In this document: positions 54,813 to 64,000 of the stretch, piece after piece
How the letters are laid out: the number at the start of each line of letters is the position of its first letter
Position numbering within the stretch: the first letter of the stretch is position 1
Assembly (NCBI GenBank): GCA_033558025.1
Contig: JAUCEF010000016.1
Span: 3,844,001-3,908,000 of the forward strand
Origin: Phytophthora sp. 'mugwort'
Taxonomy: Eukaryota > Oomycota > Peronosporomycetes > Peronosporales > Peronosporaceae
Length of the DNA stretch: 64,000 nt
Reading direction: 5' to 3'
The notes under the pieces: generated by a model
What the model saw: only the letters and a program-made list of their open reading frames with translations
Database searches by the model: none
Told to the model about the DNA's origin: nothing
Translations under genes and position numbers: made by a program

Positions 54813-55230
54813 AGGATGGGAACAGCGATGTGTTGGTATTCATGGAAAATATCTCGTTTTGTGGACGTTCTCGTAAATCGATCGTTCCACCGTAATGTAT
54901 ACAACCCTTGAATATATTCGGCATATGTTGTGACTTCCAAACCTACATAAAAGAAGTTTAATGAGTCTGTTAAACTGGTCGTTTTCAATTCTTTCTTACC
55001 ACGTATTACCGAATCGCCGAAGTCATATTCGCGCATTTATCATTATCCTTCGGCAGGAACGGGGTAATTATCCTTACTGGCCACAAATACATTATACTTT
55101 TCCCACATGGTCAAAATATATGGCTGCTAGTTGAAGTGGACTACAATTAGACTTTTTAATAAAAACAGAGCGCACGTCTGCTTATCTGCTAGAATATAAC
55201 CGCCCAACAAAACAATCATTACAGCGTTCT
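54813..55230. other. Intergenic between two MULEs
   Basis: AT-rich, no gene. A minus-strand frame (54800-55036) is open for 78 codons without a motif. Confidence 0.4.
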
Positions 55231-57439
55231 CACTTGTTGACAGTCATGAGCCTGGCAAGGTGAATCCCTGCTTGCCAAGTTTGGAAGGCAGACGATCAAG
55301 TTATGCGATGTATTCGCTACTGCAACAGACGCCAAGGATTTCCTGCGCGCATTCGCCTTCAATAAGAACAAATCGATTAAGCAGGCAAAATCTTCGGGTC
55401 ACCGAAAGATTTGGAAGTGCACATCTGAGTCTGCTTGTGGTTGGCATGTCAGCTTGTCAAAAAAAATGTGAAACGAAGCGCTCGAACACAAAGAGTGGTT
55501 TCTGTCCACCTTTGTCAGTGACTTAATGCTGGAGCGCTCTCCCAGTTGTGACTATATTGCTGAATGCTTGACGGCGGTACTTATGAAGATGCCAGGATTT
55601 CAAAGTGCACAAGTTCAAGGATTAAGCAGCGCTCACAGGCGCGTTGCTGAGTCTGTAAAAGTCATAGACAACGTAAACGTGGACCACCGCCCCGCAATGC
55701 TGTACAAAGCCATAGCTCGCGCCAAGAAGAAACTAGCATCAATCAATGGTGACACATATGAAACCTTCCGGCCTTTCTCAGATCGTTCGAGCGCCAGAAC
55801 CCTGAATCTCGTGTGTGTTGCCAGCTTGACAGCATGGGTCGTTTTTACAGAGTTTTTCTTTCGTTGGGTTCTCTGGTCGCTGGGCAGGACAACTGGGTTC
55901 CTATCCTAGAATGTGATGCAGCTCACATGAAAAATGCGACGTATTATGGCGTGTGTGTGCTGTCGGTTGGTAAAGATGGCGACTGGTCAAACATCCCAGT
56001 TGTTGTTGCGTTCATTTACAGGGACATTGCAGCATACTTTGAGTGTTTTTTTGCATACTGCTTTTGGGGAGAATCAAATGGCACGATAGTGCTGTTTTCA
56101 CAGATAGAGGCAAACAGCAAGATGCACTGATACGTTTGCGAAGCCGCGGCATTGTGGTTCACCCCAAGTTATATGCGCTGCACATTTTCTTTAATGTCTA
56201 TAGTCACTCGCTTCACTCGCGCAGTAGAACCAATATCGATAACGTAGGAGACCTCTTGTTTCGCTTGCAAGCTGTGGTAACACTTGTGGAGTATGACACT
56301 ATTATCGTGGAGATTGATGAATATCGTTTCCGAACTCTCGAACGGTGAGGGTGAACGGCGTTCAGCAAACTCAGACAGTAGCAGAGTGTCTGCGCAAAAT
56401 ACACCCCACGAGCTGGACGCAGTTTTGGCAATTGCGCCTTCACACCTGAAGAAGCTACTGTCGTTGGGGAGCGATGGGCACTCAGGAAGCCTATGGTGAA
56501 GCTTGCGCACTTTTCGCCGGAAGAGCCACAAGCGCGGCAGAACGCCAAAATAATGGTCTCCTGATTGCTGGTATCCGAGACAGCCAAGTATTCGGTGCCT
56601 TGTTGCTGTTCTGCGACGTTATGGTTAAACGCTGCACGTTAAGCAGAAAAATTCAACGGATTGGATAAACGAGAAGCACACGGTTACACCTCGAGCCAAG
56701 TCCATGTTCGACAAGCAAGTTTGGGCTGCAACTGCGTGCTCTGTTCGTAGAAGCACTACTTCTAACTTCTGTATTTGTTGTCGATGCGTTCATTCGTAGT
56801 AGCCAACACGAAAAGTCTACAACACAGCAGCGAAATACCCCCCTTCGTTCACGGTATCAACTTCAACAGTAGGTCACGTTCACCGTAAATGTGAATAACG
56901 GAGTTGTAATCGTTGCGCAGACAGATATCATCTCAAAATGCCATGTCGGCATATCATTGCAGCCGTCTTCAGTGGAAATGGCTCGAGGACTTCCACTTCT
57001 GGAGCATACAAATTATTTCACCATGCGTTAAAAGCGGCGGCGTATGCGCAGGCCTTTCAGCACGCCCAAATAGCTTGCCTTTCGTGTCAGCACTACTTTC
57101 AGACTAGAACACAAAATCTCCACCATTGTACAACTAAGCAGGAAGAACCATCCACAAAGTTCCGTGAGATCGAGCCGTGAGGGAGAAACGAATTCCATCG
57201 CAGGGGAAGCTAAGAAGCTGAACCAGTCCAACGCGAGGAATTTAGGACCTGGTCCACCAATTGACCAAGCCGTTATAGCAGCCAGAATGCGCGAATACTT
57301 CAGTGATGAGATTCGGGCTCCAGAAAAGAAAAAGCGGAAACCGTACATTTGCAGCCGATGTGGCAAGGCAGAGCACCACAATGCTGCAAAATGCCCTAAC
57401 CGATTCAAAAGCGATGTCGATTCGGATGTCCTTCCTTGA
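55231..57439 (+). pseudogene. MULE transposase pseudogene with C-terminal zinc knuckle
   Basis: The fragments give an N-terminal FAR1/WRKY-GCM-like segment (FAFNKNKSIKQAKSSGHRKIWKCTSESACGWHVSL, 55338-55460) and a helical stretch open for 127 codons (55526-55909). A catalytic region follows with VPILECDAAHMKNATYYGVCVLSVGKDG (near 55890-55980) and, after a shift, VFTDRGKQQDALIRL (56090-56140). A SWIM-like part is decayed near 56900-57000. The C-terminus ends in a Cx2Cx4Hx4C knuckle (CSRCGKAEHHNAAKC, 57349-57395). At least six frame changes. The mix of SWIM and CCHC ends is common for oomycete and plant MULEs. No terminal repeats were found. Confidence 0.82.
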
Positions 57440-57977
57440 AATTATGTGGTAGAAAGTTACCCACTAGAGATACTCGAAATGCGGAATAACTTTGTAGCTG
57501 AGAATGTAGAAATTCCGAATATCATCAGCGAGTTCAGCTTTTGATTATTCGGGCGGGAGCCCGAGAGCTGTGGATCATCCCTATAAAGCGCACGCATTGC
57601 GAAGTCAAATTAGAGAGAGCTAATCGATTAATTCAATATCATCAATACCTTGCATATCGCAATGCTCTTAGGGGCGTCGCCATGTCCTCCCTCGATCCAT
57701 TCTCCGGGTTTGGGGGCACTGGGTATTATTACTACACCTCTCACCCCCACATGCGGATCAAACAAGGTAAGTCGGGTCACGGCGCAGCCCCGAGTTACAA
57801 ATATATTGTTTCAATCGATTTGCCTAGGTGTACGTGACGACCAAATGTTTTATAGATAAGTGAGCAATAAGCCATTCCAACTGATTGCTTTCCACGCAAT
57901 CTGCGTACCTCCACAGTACGTCAATGTGCTTCCGATAGCTCCCCCTGTGAGTAAGAGCAGACGCACCCCACATGATA
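57440..57977 (+). other. Intergenic with a possible small exon
   Basis: A short frame from ATG 57682 (MSSLDPFSGFGGTGYYYYTSHPHM) ends at a good donor (GTAAGT at 57765), with a GCCTAG acceptor about 60 bp later that leads to a stop soon after. It looks exon-like but encodes fewer than 45 residues and matches no family known to me, so it is listed only as a possibility. Confidence 0.25.
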
Positions 57978-58397
57978 TTAATAAACCTTTAGAGGCTTAT
58001 AGCCTACCCGGTAGTATGGCTTCACCCGAACCTCCTTGCTTCCGTTCAGCATGCTGTGAATGAAAACGTTGATGCCAGTCTCATACCGCTCCGTCCTGCG
58101 AAGGCACCAGAGACAGTATGTGAATAAGCCCGATAAAATGTATAAACTTACCAACCCAACTACGCCGTCGGCGAAGAAGTGGAGGCGGATGTAGCCGACC
58201 GCTGCCGTGAGAATTGTGGCCGGGTTGATGCTGAATGCCACCCGCATGTCGACTCCTTTGGACGCCCGCGCTTCACTGATGGACCGACGCCGGTCTGCAG
58301 CAACACCCCGAGAGGGGAGTCCGACGATGTCTGCCAGCGTGTTGAGTATGGCCGACTGCATGGCTGCGACATCTTGACCAGCGTTCACCACTCGCAC
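57978..58397 (-). CDS. Small putative membrane protein (139 residues if unspliced)
   Basis: An open minus-strand frame from ATG 58397 (MRVVNAGQDVAAMQSAILN; an internal ATG at 58361 is an alternative start). The middle (NPATILTAAVGYIRLHFFADGVVGLVSLYILSGLFTYCLW) is hydrophobic enough for two membrane segments. A charged tail (RTERYETGINVFIHS...KPYYRVGYKPLKVY) follows. A 56-bp GTAAGT...TTCGCAG segment (58154-58099) looks like an intron. Splicing it would end the protein after DGAV, giving about 84 residues from the upstream ATG and removing most of the second membrane segment. Family unknown. The gene lies alone between MULE debris and the LSM8 island. Confidence 0.45.
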   Translation of the reverse strand: MRVVNAGQDVAAMQSAILNTLADIVGLPSRGVAADRRRSISEARASKGVDMRVAFSINPATILTAAVGYIRLHFFADGVVGLVSLYILSGLFTYCLWCLRRTERYETGINVFIHSMLNGSKEVRVKPYYRVGYKPLKVY

Positions 58398-59571
58398 AAG
58401 CTTCAGCTGAAGATACGGTCAAAGCACCACCACCACCACCAACACGCAGTTAACTACATGATGCTGGGGCATCTCTGCTTGGTTCATTTACCAGGATCTA
58501 GCCACAGCAATGCAAAAACGCGAGTAAACTTGACCACCCAACTAGATTGTAGGATATTTCTTGTGTCCCGTCCCAGTTTTGCAGTCACTTGGGAGAGCTT
58601 GATGCATTTGCGGTCAGTTGGAAAAAGTGTGATGTATTTGCGGTCAGTTGCGATAATAATCCGCAGGAACGATCAGCAGCATAACTTTCGTGTCGACAGA
58701 ATTCATAGACCACAGTGTAGTTTAATAAGAAAAGCGATATCATAACTTATGATTCATAAGTCGCTTTCACGGACTGCCAGCAATATAATTTACCGTCCAA
58801 TGTCATAATTCACACGCATAATAGGAACACAACAGCACAGTAATTTAGTAGGCAGCGATAGCAAAAGAGTAATAGAGCTTGAGCAACGCACCTTTACTGT
58901 TGGACGGGAAATCAACAAGACAACTCTCTTAGGGCACTAGTCCCTGTCCACCTTCTATTCGCTTTACGCGGCCAGTCTAACATTAACAGCCAGAGAACAC
59001 AGTTCGAAGTATCATGTAAGTTACCAGATGGCTACAAAAGTTTTTGCCGGATGCACAAAATTAGGTTGTTTTGTTTAAACCACAATAAAACCAAACCCCT
59101 AACTACCTATGAAAAATATGACAAGTTTTCCAGCCCGCTGGAATCGCCAAGAGGTGTGCAGACCGACGTTCGTTCGCGGCAATAAGGTTGTACATTATAC
59201 ATGTGAGCAACTCTGATAAACGACACCTCACTGCTGCGTCGGGCCTCACTGCTGCGTCGGGCTATCGAGATAACATGCATGTACGTACGTAAGGTCCACG
59301 ATAGAATTAAAATTATTATACGGTAGTATCTATATCTAAGGATATCAAAACATTCAACTCATCTAGGTCTCACGCGCTACAATAGAATTGCATTGTCACA
59401 GCCTCTTCGTCATCACGTCGTTCTAAATAACACGCTCGCTCTCTTTTTAACTCCGCAGTTCAATCATAACTTGGACGCATTCGCAGAAGACAACACAACA
59501 TCGCATCTAGAAACCTCAAAGCAACCGTCGGCTCATCGCACACACCGACGTCGAGTAAATTACTGTGCGTG
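58398..59571. other. Intergenic, short direct repeats
   Basis: No supported gene. An 18-bp unit (CCTCACTGCTGCGTCGGG) is tandemly duplicated at 59226-59261. ATTTGCGGTCAGTTG occurs twice near 58606-58650. A (CCA)n/(CAC)n stretch lies at 58428-58445. Confidence 0.5.
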
Positions 59572-60139
59572 TTAATGGACCAGCGGCTTCAGTGGCGCTG
59601 CGCGCGTCTGGTCGTCGATTACTTGCTCTCGGATGTTCTCAGGAACGCCTCCAATCACGGAACTGCACCCCAACAGCAACAAACAACATCAATCTCCTCT
59701 GACCAGACCAATAGGCAGCACAACCGGCCGTACATATTGTCGCCGCGCACGATGTAGAGTCCGAGCTCCACGGCCTCCACTGGCTCCTTGAGCGAAAACA
59801 CGCGCTCGAAACTATCGTCTAGGATTACATTCACACACTGGTCGAAGCCCTTGAGCACGCCCTAGTAGACGTACATCATGAATACAATGCACTCATTACT
59901 GAGACCCCGAACCGTGTTGTTGCGGTAATATGCTGACGTACGATAATGTTCCGACCATCGTTAGTGATGACCGAGATGGTTTCTATGCGGCAAATAACGG
60001 GAGTTAGAGCGTACAACCAGGCATCATTAGAATACTCTCCATATATCTATTTAGCGCGTTAGCTGCAATCCCCGTTCACCCCTTGCAACGCTTGCAGTCA
60101 CCACTTACGATTCATCATCTCCTGCAGATACGCCGCCAT
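59572..60139 (-). CDS. LSM8: U6 snRNA-associated Sm-like protein LSm8
   Basis: Four exons on the minus strand (60139-60109, 59982-59942, 59861-59734, 59662-59572) join to exactly 96 residues, the length of human LSm8. Introns are 126, 80 and 71 bp, all GT-AG. LSm8 defines the nuclear LSm2-8 ring that binds the U6 snRNA 3' end and keeps it ready for the spliceosome. Sm1 (TISVITNDGRNIIGVLKGFDQCVNVILDDSFERVF) and Sm2 (VELGLYIVRGDNISVIG) motifs are complete. The last exon gives the usual acidic/basic tail ending PLKPLVH. Exon 1 encodes only ten codons. The gene is divergent from the one at 60292, sharing a 152-bp intergenic promoter. Confidence 0.93.
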
Positions 60140-60291
60140 CTCTCTCCAACACTTGTGTTTGTGATGTGTGCCACATCATCAATATCACTCCAATTGGCTA
60201 CTATCATATCAGTGGACTACACTAATTAAAACATCAATTTCCACGACTGAACCTTCACCGCACACTATTGCAAGCTGCAGCGCTATCGACC
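60140..60291. promoter_or_regulatory. Shared divergent promoter with a CCAAT palindrome
   Basis: The 152 bp between the LSM8 and 60292 start codons contain CCAATTGG (60190-60197), which reads as a CCAAT box on both strands and sits near the middle. Its use as a promoter element is inference from position. Confidence 0.45.
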
Positions 60292-60734
60292 ATGGGTAGC
60301 CAGACGTCCCGCATGGTGCGCGAGATCGTAGAGGACTCGACGTACATCATTCGCCAGACCAACCGTGTCACGTATGAGCGCAGTCGTGCGGCCCACAAGG
60401 AGGTGCAGTCCAAGCTGGCGGAGCTTCGAAGCATTAACCAAGACATGCTGCAGTCCGCCGATTCCGAGGTCTTCGAGAAGTTCCAGAGCACAGTGGGGCA
60501 GCAGAAGAAGGCACTGGACGAGCAGGTAACCATAAACATTACTACAATCTTTGCACACACCTTGACGGCTATTGTACTAATGCTGTGCAGGTTGAGGTCT
60601 TTGCCAAGCAGTTCGAGTTGCCCAAGGGCTACCAGAAGATCGCGGAAGCCCACCGCGAGGAGATGAAGATAGCCAAGCAAAAGGCGGAGAAGGCAGCTGA
60701 GGCCCTCAAGCACCCGGAGCAGAAGCATTCGTGA
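60292..60734 (+). CDS. Small coiled-coil protein, possibly N-myristoylated
   Basis: Two exons (60292-60525, 60591-60734) with a 65-bp GT-AG intron containing TACTAAT as branch sequence encode 125 residues. I do not recognise the family. The start MGSQTSR fits the N-myristoylation consensus (Gly2, Ser6). The rest is almost wholly helical and charged, with long heptad-like runs (RSRAAHKEVQSKLAELRSINQDML and AEAHREEMKIAKQKAEKAAEALKH), so a peripheral membrane coiled-coil protein is likely. It lies between divergent LSM8 and convergent Aurora (80 bp from the Aurora stop). There are no breaks. Confidence 0.82.
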
Positions 60735-60813
60735 CTGGAGGAGGAAGTCAAGCGCTGTATGACACAAACACAATGTGCAAAGAATAGACTACACTCACTA
60801 CTGTATCTGTACA

Positions 60814-62016
60814 CTACGTCTCGCAGTGGTGCAAGATCCACGGGTGTTGCAGCACGCGCTCCAGAGGGATACGCTGCTGCGGGTCGTGGCGCAGGATCTT
60901 CATCAGCAGGTCTCGAGCCTCAGACGACACGTAGCTCGGAAACTTGAGGTCCACGTGCGCAATTCGGCGGTACGTCTCCTTCGTATTCTCGGTCTCGAAA
61001 GGCGGCGCACCTGTTAAAAACTCGTACATGAGGATGCCGAGCGTCCACACGTCTACGTTCTCGTCGTGAGGCTTGTTCTCGATCATCTCAGGTGGCAGGT
61101 AGTCTAGTGTGCCACACAGCGTCGTGCGTCGTGAAGACGGCGCGTGCACTGACCACCCAAAGTCTGCGATCTTGAGCTCGCCATTGAAGCCGACGAGCAG
61201 ATTCTCTGGCTTGATATCTCGGTGGATCACGTGCTTGCTGTGCATATAGATAAGAGCACACGCCATCTCCTGAATGTACATTGCCGACTGTTTCTCAGAG
61301 AACCGACCAGCTCGCATCAGCTTCTTGTAGAGTTCTCCCTGTGGCGCGTACTCAATGATCAGATATACCCGTTTACTGTCGTAGAAGTAGCCGTACAGTC
61401 TCAGTATGGATTTGTGTCGCAGGTGGGACTGGATCTCGATCTCGCGGCGCAACTGGTGCTCCATACTAGACTTCATGAGCTGCTGCTTGTTCAGCACCTT
61501 AAGTGCCACCACATATTTGGACTGCTTTTCTCTGGCTAGATACACATTGCCAAACTTGCCCTTTCCCAGAGGCTTGCCGATCTCAAAGTCGCTGAGCTTC
61601 CACGTCTTCTTGCTGGACGTTGACGTCTCGTCCATCTTGGTCTCCGTTTTGGCCGCGCTGCTAGAAGTTGCTGAGGTTTTGGAGCTCGTGGGGCCCGAGT
61701 GACTGGCACTCTTGGCTGAGACAGAAGGACCCACTGTCGACTTATACAAGCCTGTGCCGTGGAGGTAGGAGCTCGTGTGCGACGACGTCAGTGCGTCGCC
61801 ATGTGGCCGTCGAGGCGCGGCGGTTCTGTCTCCGCCGGCTTTCCGCGGGTATCGCGAGCTGTCCGTCTGATTGTGCGGTCGCTTCATGGCGCCGGCGGTG
61901 GTAGTAGCGGTGATGCCGATGGGCTTGAGCTGACGGGATGAGAGCAGCGCGCGCTGCGAGTAGCTGGAGGCGGCGGCCGCCACGCGGTTCTCCTTGTCCG
62001 CGTCAAAGCGTCGCAT
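60814..62016 (-). CDS. Aurora-family serine/threonine kinase
   Basis: A single-exon protein of 400 residues. The kinase domain spans about 144-396 with GKGKFGNVY (glycine loop), VALKVL (Lys173), [10 protein letters not shown] (catalytic Asp267), [20 protein letters not shown] (Asp285 of DFG; activation-loop Thr299 corresponds to human Aurora A Thr288). [24 protein letters not shown] completes the Aurora signature. Aurora kinases control centrosome, spindle and chromosome segregation. The N-terminal 140 residues are Ser/Thr-rich and disordered and start with a KEN box (DKEN, residues 7-10) and an RxxL (22-25), likely degradation signals for the [14 protein letters not shown] resembles Aurora B more than A, but one gene may do both jobs. 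MUS81 is divergent, 263 bp away. Confidence 0.95.
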   Translation of the reverse strand: MRRFDADKENRVAAAASSYSQRALLSSRQLKPIGITATTTAGAMKRPHNQTDSSRYPRKAGGDRTAAPRRPHGDALTSSHTSSYLHGTGLYKSTVGPSVSAKSASHSGPTSSKTSATSSSAAKTETKMDETSTSSKKTWKLSDFEIGKPLGKGKFGNVYLAREKQSKYVVALKVLNKQQLMKSSMEHQLRREIEIQSHLRHKSILRLYGYFYDSKRVYLIIEYAPQGELYKKLMRAGRFSEKQSAMYIQEMACALIYMHSKHVIHRDIKPENLLVGFNGELKIADFGWSVHAPSSRRTTLCGTLDYLPPEMIENKPHDENVDVWTLGILMYEFLTGAPPFETENTKETYRRIAHVDLKFPSYVSSEARDLLMKILRHDPQQRIPLERVLQHPWILHHCET

Positions 62017-62279
62017 TAGCTGATAAACTGAAGGGCGAAATTGCCGCGAGGAGGGAGCGCAGACAACGGCGTAGAGTATAAAGCTTAAGAGGAAGCTGAA
62101 AGCCGAGAGGTCGCACGGTTAGAGGAACAGCGAAGCAAGACCTGCGGCTTTTTCCTTAATATTTTAAATGACGCAGATATTCAAAATGAGGCAGTCGGGC
62201 GGGGCAAAGGTGTCACTCAAATTTGTTAAGTGCGCAGGTGATACGCACTTAACGACCGTTTTATATATTTTTTACTTCG
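62017..62279. promoter_or_regulatory. Divergent Aurora/MUS81 promoter with a hairpin
   Basis: The 263 bp between the two start codons include an AT-rich core (TTAATATTTTAAAT at 62157-62170) and a perfect 10-bp inverted repeat GTTAAGTGCG / CGCACTTAAC (62225-62234 and 62244-62253) with a 9-base loop, 27 bp before the MUS81 ATG. Promoter function is inferred from the layout. Confidence 0.6.
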
Positions 62280-64000
62280 ATGACAGGGCAGCGCAGCGCC
62301 CAGGGGTGCGCGCACGCGGGCAACGACCCGCTGGTAGAGGACCTCTTGGCGCTGAAGCAGCGTGTGCGCGAGTCGTCTCACCTTTCCTCCAACTACGGGC
62401 GCGCCATCGCCTCCGTGCGCGCGCATCCCACGGCGTTGCGCACCGTCAGCGAGGCCAAAACGCTGCGGCACATCGGCAACTACCTGGCCAACCAGATTCA
62501 CGGCATTTTGAAGAAAAGGGGCCTGCTGGAGGCGCCCGAATGCGGCGTGTCGACTGCATCTGCATCTGTAGCACGCGTACAGGCCGAACGTTTGACAAGG
62601 GAAACTTTGGTACCGGAATGCTCGACGAGAGAATATGCGCCGGCTTACCGCAAGCGTACGGGCGTTGGGGCGTTTCATTAGGGACTGACAATGTGGTACT
62701 GAGAGTAATAGGGTTATTGCTGTACTGCAGAGCCGTGGTTCGTGCTGCTGGCGCTGCAAGAAGCTCAGGCGGTGGCCGAGGACGCGGCGCTGTCAAGTGA
62801 CGCGCTGCTGCAGCGGATGCTGGACGCAGGGGTGAGAGAAGATAAGGTCAGAGGAGCAGCGGGTGGAGCTTATTGACACTTTTTGGTCGGTTGTTGTGTA
62901 GTATGAAGGTTCCAGTGCCAAGTTACGGGCCTGTTTGGCGTCGCTGAGCGGGACGCACGAGGTGGTCAAGAGGTCCAACTTGGGTTTCTACTATCTGACG
63001 GAGAAGGGCCGACACAGTGCCGAGTTGTGCCCAGGGTCACTGACAGGGGTAACTACTATTACTACTACTACTACGACGACGACGACGACTACTACTACTA
63101 CTACTCCAGCTGTAGTTGCTACTGCTACTGTTACTGTTGGATCAGGCGCTGCTTCAGGTGGCGTTCACTGGGCCCAGGGCGAGCTGCAAGACTCGGACGA
63201 AGAGATCCTTAGCGAGTTGAATGTTCGCATATCCGAACCGGAGCCTGAAACGGTAACCAAGAAACGTACTGCACCGGAAGATTTGGTCCGAGAGACGGAC
63301 ACGTGGGAGTTAGTACTGCTGCTGGATCATCGTGAAATTATTGAACGCCGCAACCCACGAATTTTAGAGCGGAAGCTGCTGGAGCGGAATGTGAACTGTG
63401 AAGTACGTGCGCTTGGGGTGGGTGACGTTCAGTGGATAGCGCGGCGCCATCGCATCGGCGGTGAGACACACGAGTTCATGCTCAACGTAATCGTGGAGCG
63501 TAAGGAAGTGCACGATTTGTCAGGTAGTATTATCGACCGCCGATTTTTCGAGCAGAAAACTCGACTGGCAACGGTGCGAGAAAACTGCGGTGACGTACAT
63601 GTTATTTATCTCATCGAGGGCTCGCTGACGCAGATAACTACAGTGCGTACGAGCGGCCTCCACACGGCTATGGGCCGTACTCAAGTGCAGAACAACTTTT
63701 TCGTCCAGCTGTGTCAGAATGCGGACGAGACCGTGACGTTCCTCGCTCGTGTGTACGCACGGCTTCTGGCTAAGTTCCCACCGAATCCGACAGCAGCAAA
63801 ACCAGCGACATCATGTCTGTTGCCTTCAGGTAGCTATGACAAGAACAACTTTGCGCAGATATTTTGTCTGCCACCCCAAATGTTCGCTCCATTTAACTCG
63901 CAGTTTCGTAAGAAGACTCAGTTTACCGTGCGCGAGATTTTCCAACGAATGCTCTTGCAAGCTCCAGGACTTAGTGCTGCTAAGACCGTAGGCCTGTCAG
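62280..64000 (+). CDS. MUS81: MUS81 structure-specific endonuclease subunit (partial at right edge)
   Basis: Three exons so far (62280-62655, 62731-62831, 62902 to the window end) with 75- and 70-bp GT-AG introns give about 525 residues, the C-terminus lying beyond 64000. MUS81 with EME1 cuts stalled forks and recombination intermediates. The N-terminus holds the helix-hairpin-helix region (SSNYGRAIASVRAHPTALRT, EAKTLRHIGNYLANQI). The winged-helix part (QPWFVLLALQEAQ, GFYYLTEKG) spans both introns. The ERCC4 nuclease (VLLLDHRE, GVGDVQWIA, IVERKEVHDLSGSIIDRRFFEQKTRL) keeps the whole GDx(n)ERKxxxD active site. Between them is a linker with 15 consecutive threonines. The chosen splice sites are the only phase-compatible ones found that restore the family order. 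Confidence 0.92.
63050..63105 (+). repeat. ACT/ACG trinucleotide repeat encoding poly-threonine in MUS81
   Basis: Act act att is followed by 4 ACT, 5 ACG and 6 ACT codons, giving a run of 15 threonines. Sequence before and after is in the same frame. A candidate intron from GTAACT at 63049 would be 97 or 109 bp and would shift the frame, so the repeat is most likely translated. Confidence 0.88.

Noticed and set aside
62226..62796. Minus-strand frames of 116-177 codons over the MUS81 start
   Set aside because: They overlap the MUS81 exons and intron 1, which carry family motifs on the plus strand.
63049..63157. Possible intron over the threonine repeat of MUS81
   Set aside because: Candidate lengths (97 or 109 bp) would put the nuclease domain out of frame, while unspliced sequence is open throughout.
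1..64000. RXLR or Crinkler effector genes
   Set aside because: No secreted open frame with RXLR-EER or LFLAK motifs was found on either strand.

Overview
The window looks like nuclear DNA of an oomycete close to Phytophthora. The evidence is a secreted transglutaminase elicitor gene of the Phytophthora Pep-13 family, paired GH5 exo-1,3-beta-glucanases, very short introns (53-80 bp), oomycete-type initiator motifs (TCA-pyrimidine core followed by CAWTTT) before several start codons, and compact housekeeping gene islands set in decayed transposable elements. There are no tRNA, rRNA or CRISPR loci that I can support.

Layout. 1-9.5 kb is transposon-dominated: a decayed but structurally complete Ty1/copia element with 118/121-bp LTRs and a 5-bp target duplication, a Tc1/mariner transposase pseudogene with an intron, and a pogo-like (DDE_1) remnant on the minus strand. 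10.3-16.4 kb holds a head-to-head transglutaminase elicitor pair: an intact minus-strand gene and a broken plus-strand copy, with a second mariner copy between them. 17-25 kb has a decayed Mutator-like (MULE) transposase, unidentified repeats and a minus-strand copia remnant.

25.5-28.3 kb carries an intact five-exon gene for the Golgi tethering subunit COG3. 30.3-34.0 kb has two tandem secreted GH5 glucanase genes. 34.4-43.8 kb is again mobile: pogo-like, MULE, two opposed gypsy fragments, a 48-bp-arm foldback hairpin and a two-gene PIF/Harbinger element.

46.2-49.9 kb is a compact gene island: a 725-residue protein of unknown function, an LC8-type dynein light chain, and a mitochondrial COQ7-like gene that appears to lack most diiron ligands. 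50.7-54.8 kb is a MULE with recognisable long terminal inverted repeats, followed by another MULE at 55.2-57.4 kb.

57.9-64 kb is a dense gene island: a small putative membrane protein, LSM8 (96 residues, 4 exons), a small coiled-coil protein with a possible myristoylation signal, an Aurora kinase, and, divergent from it, MUS81 running off the right edge.

The housekeeping genes serve vesicle tethering (COG3), spindle and division control (Aurora, dynein light chain), DNA repair (MUS81), RNA processing (LSM8) and possibly ubiquinone biology (COQ7-like). The secreted proteins (transglutaminase, glucanases) act at the wall or host interface and sit in the transposon-rich left half.
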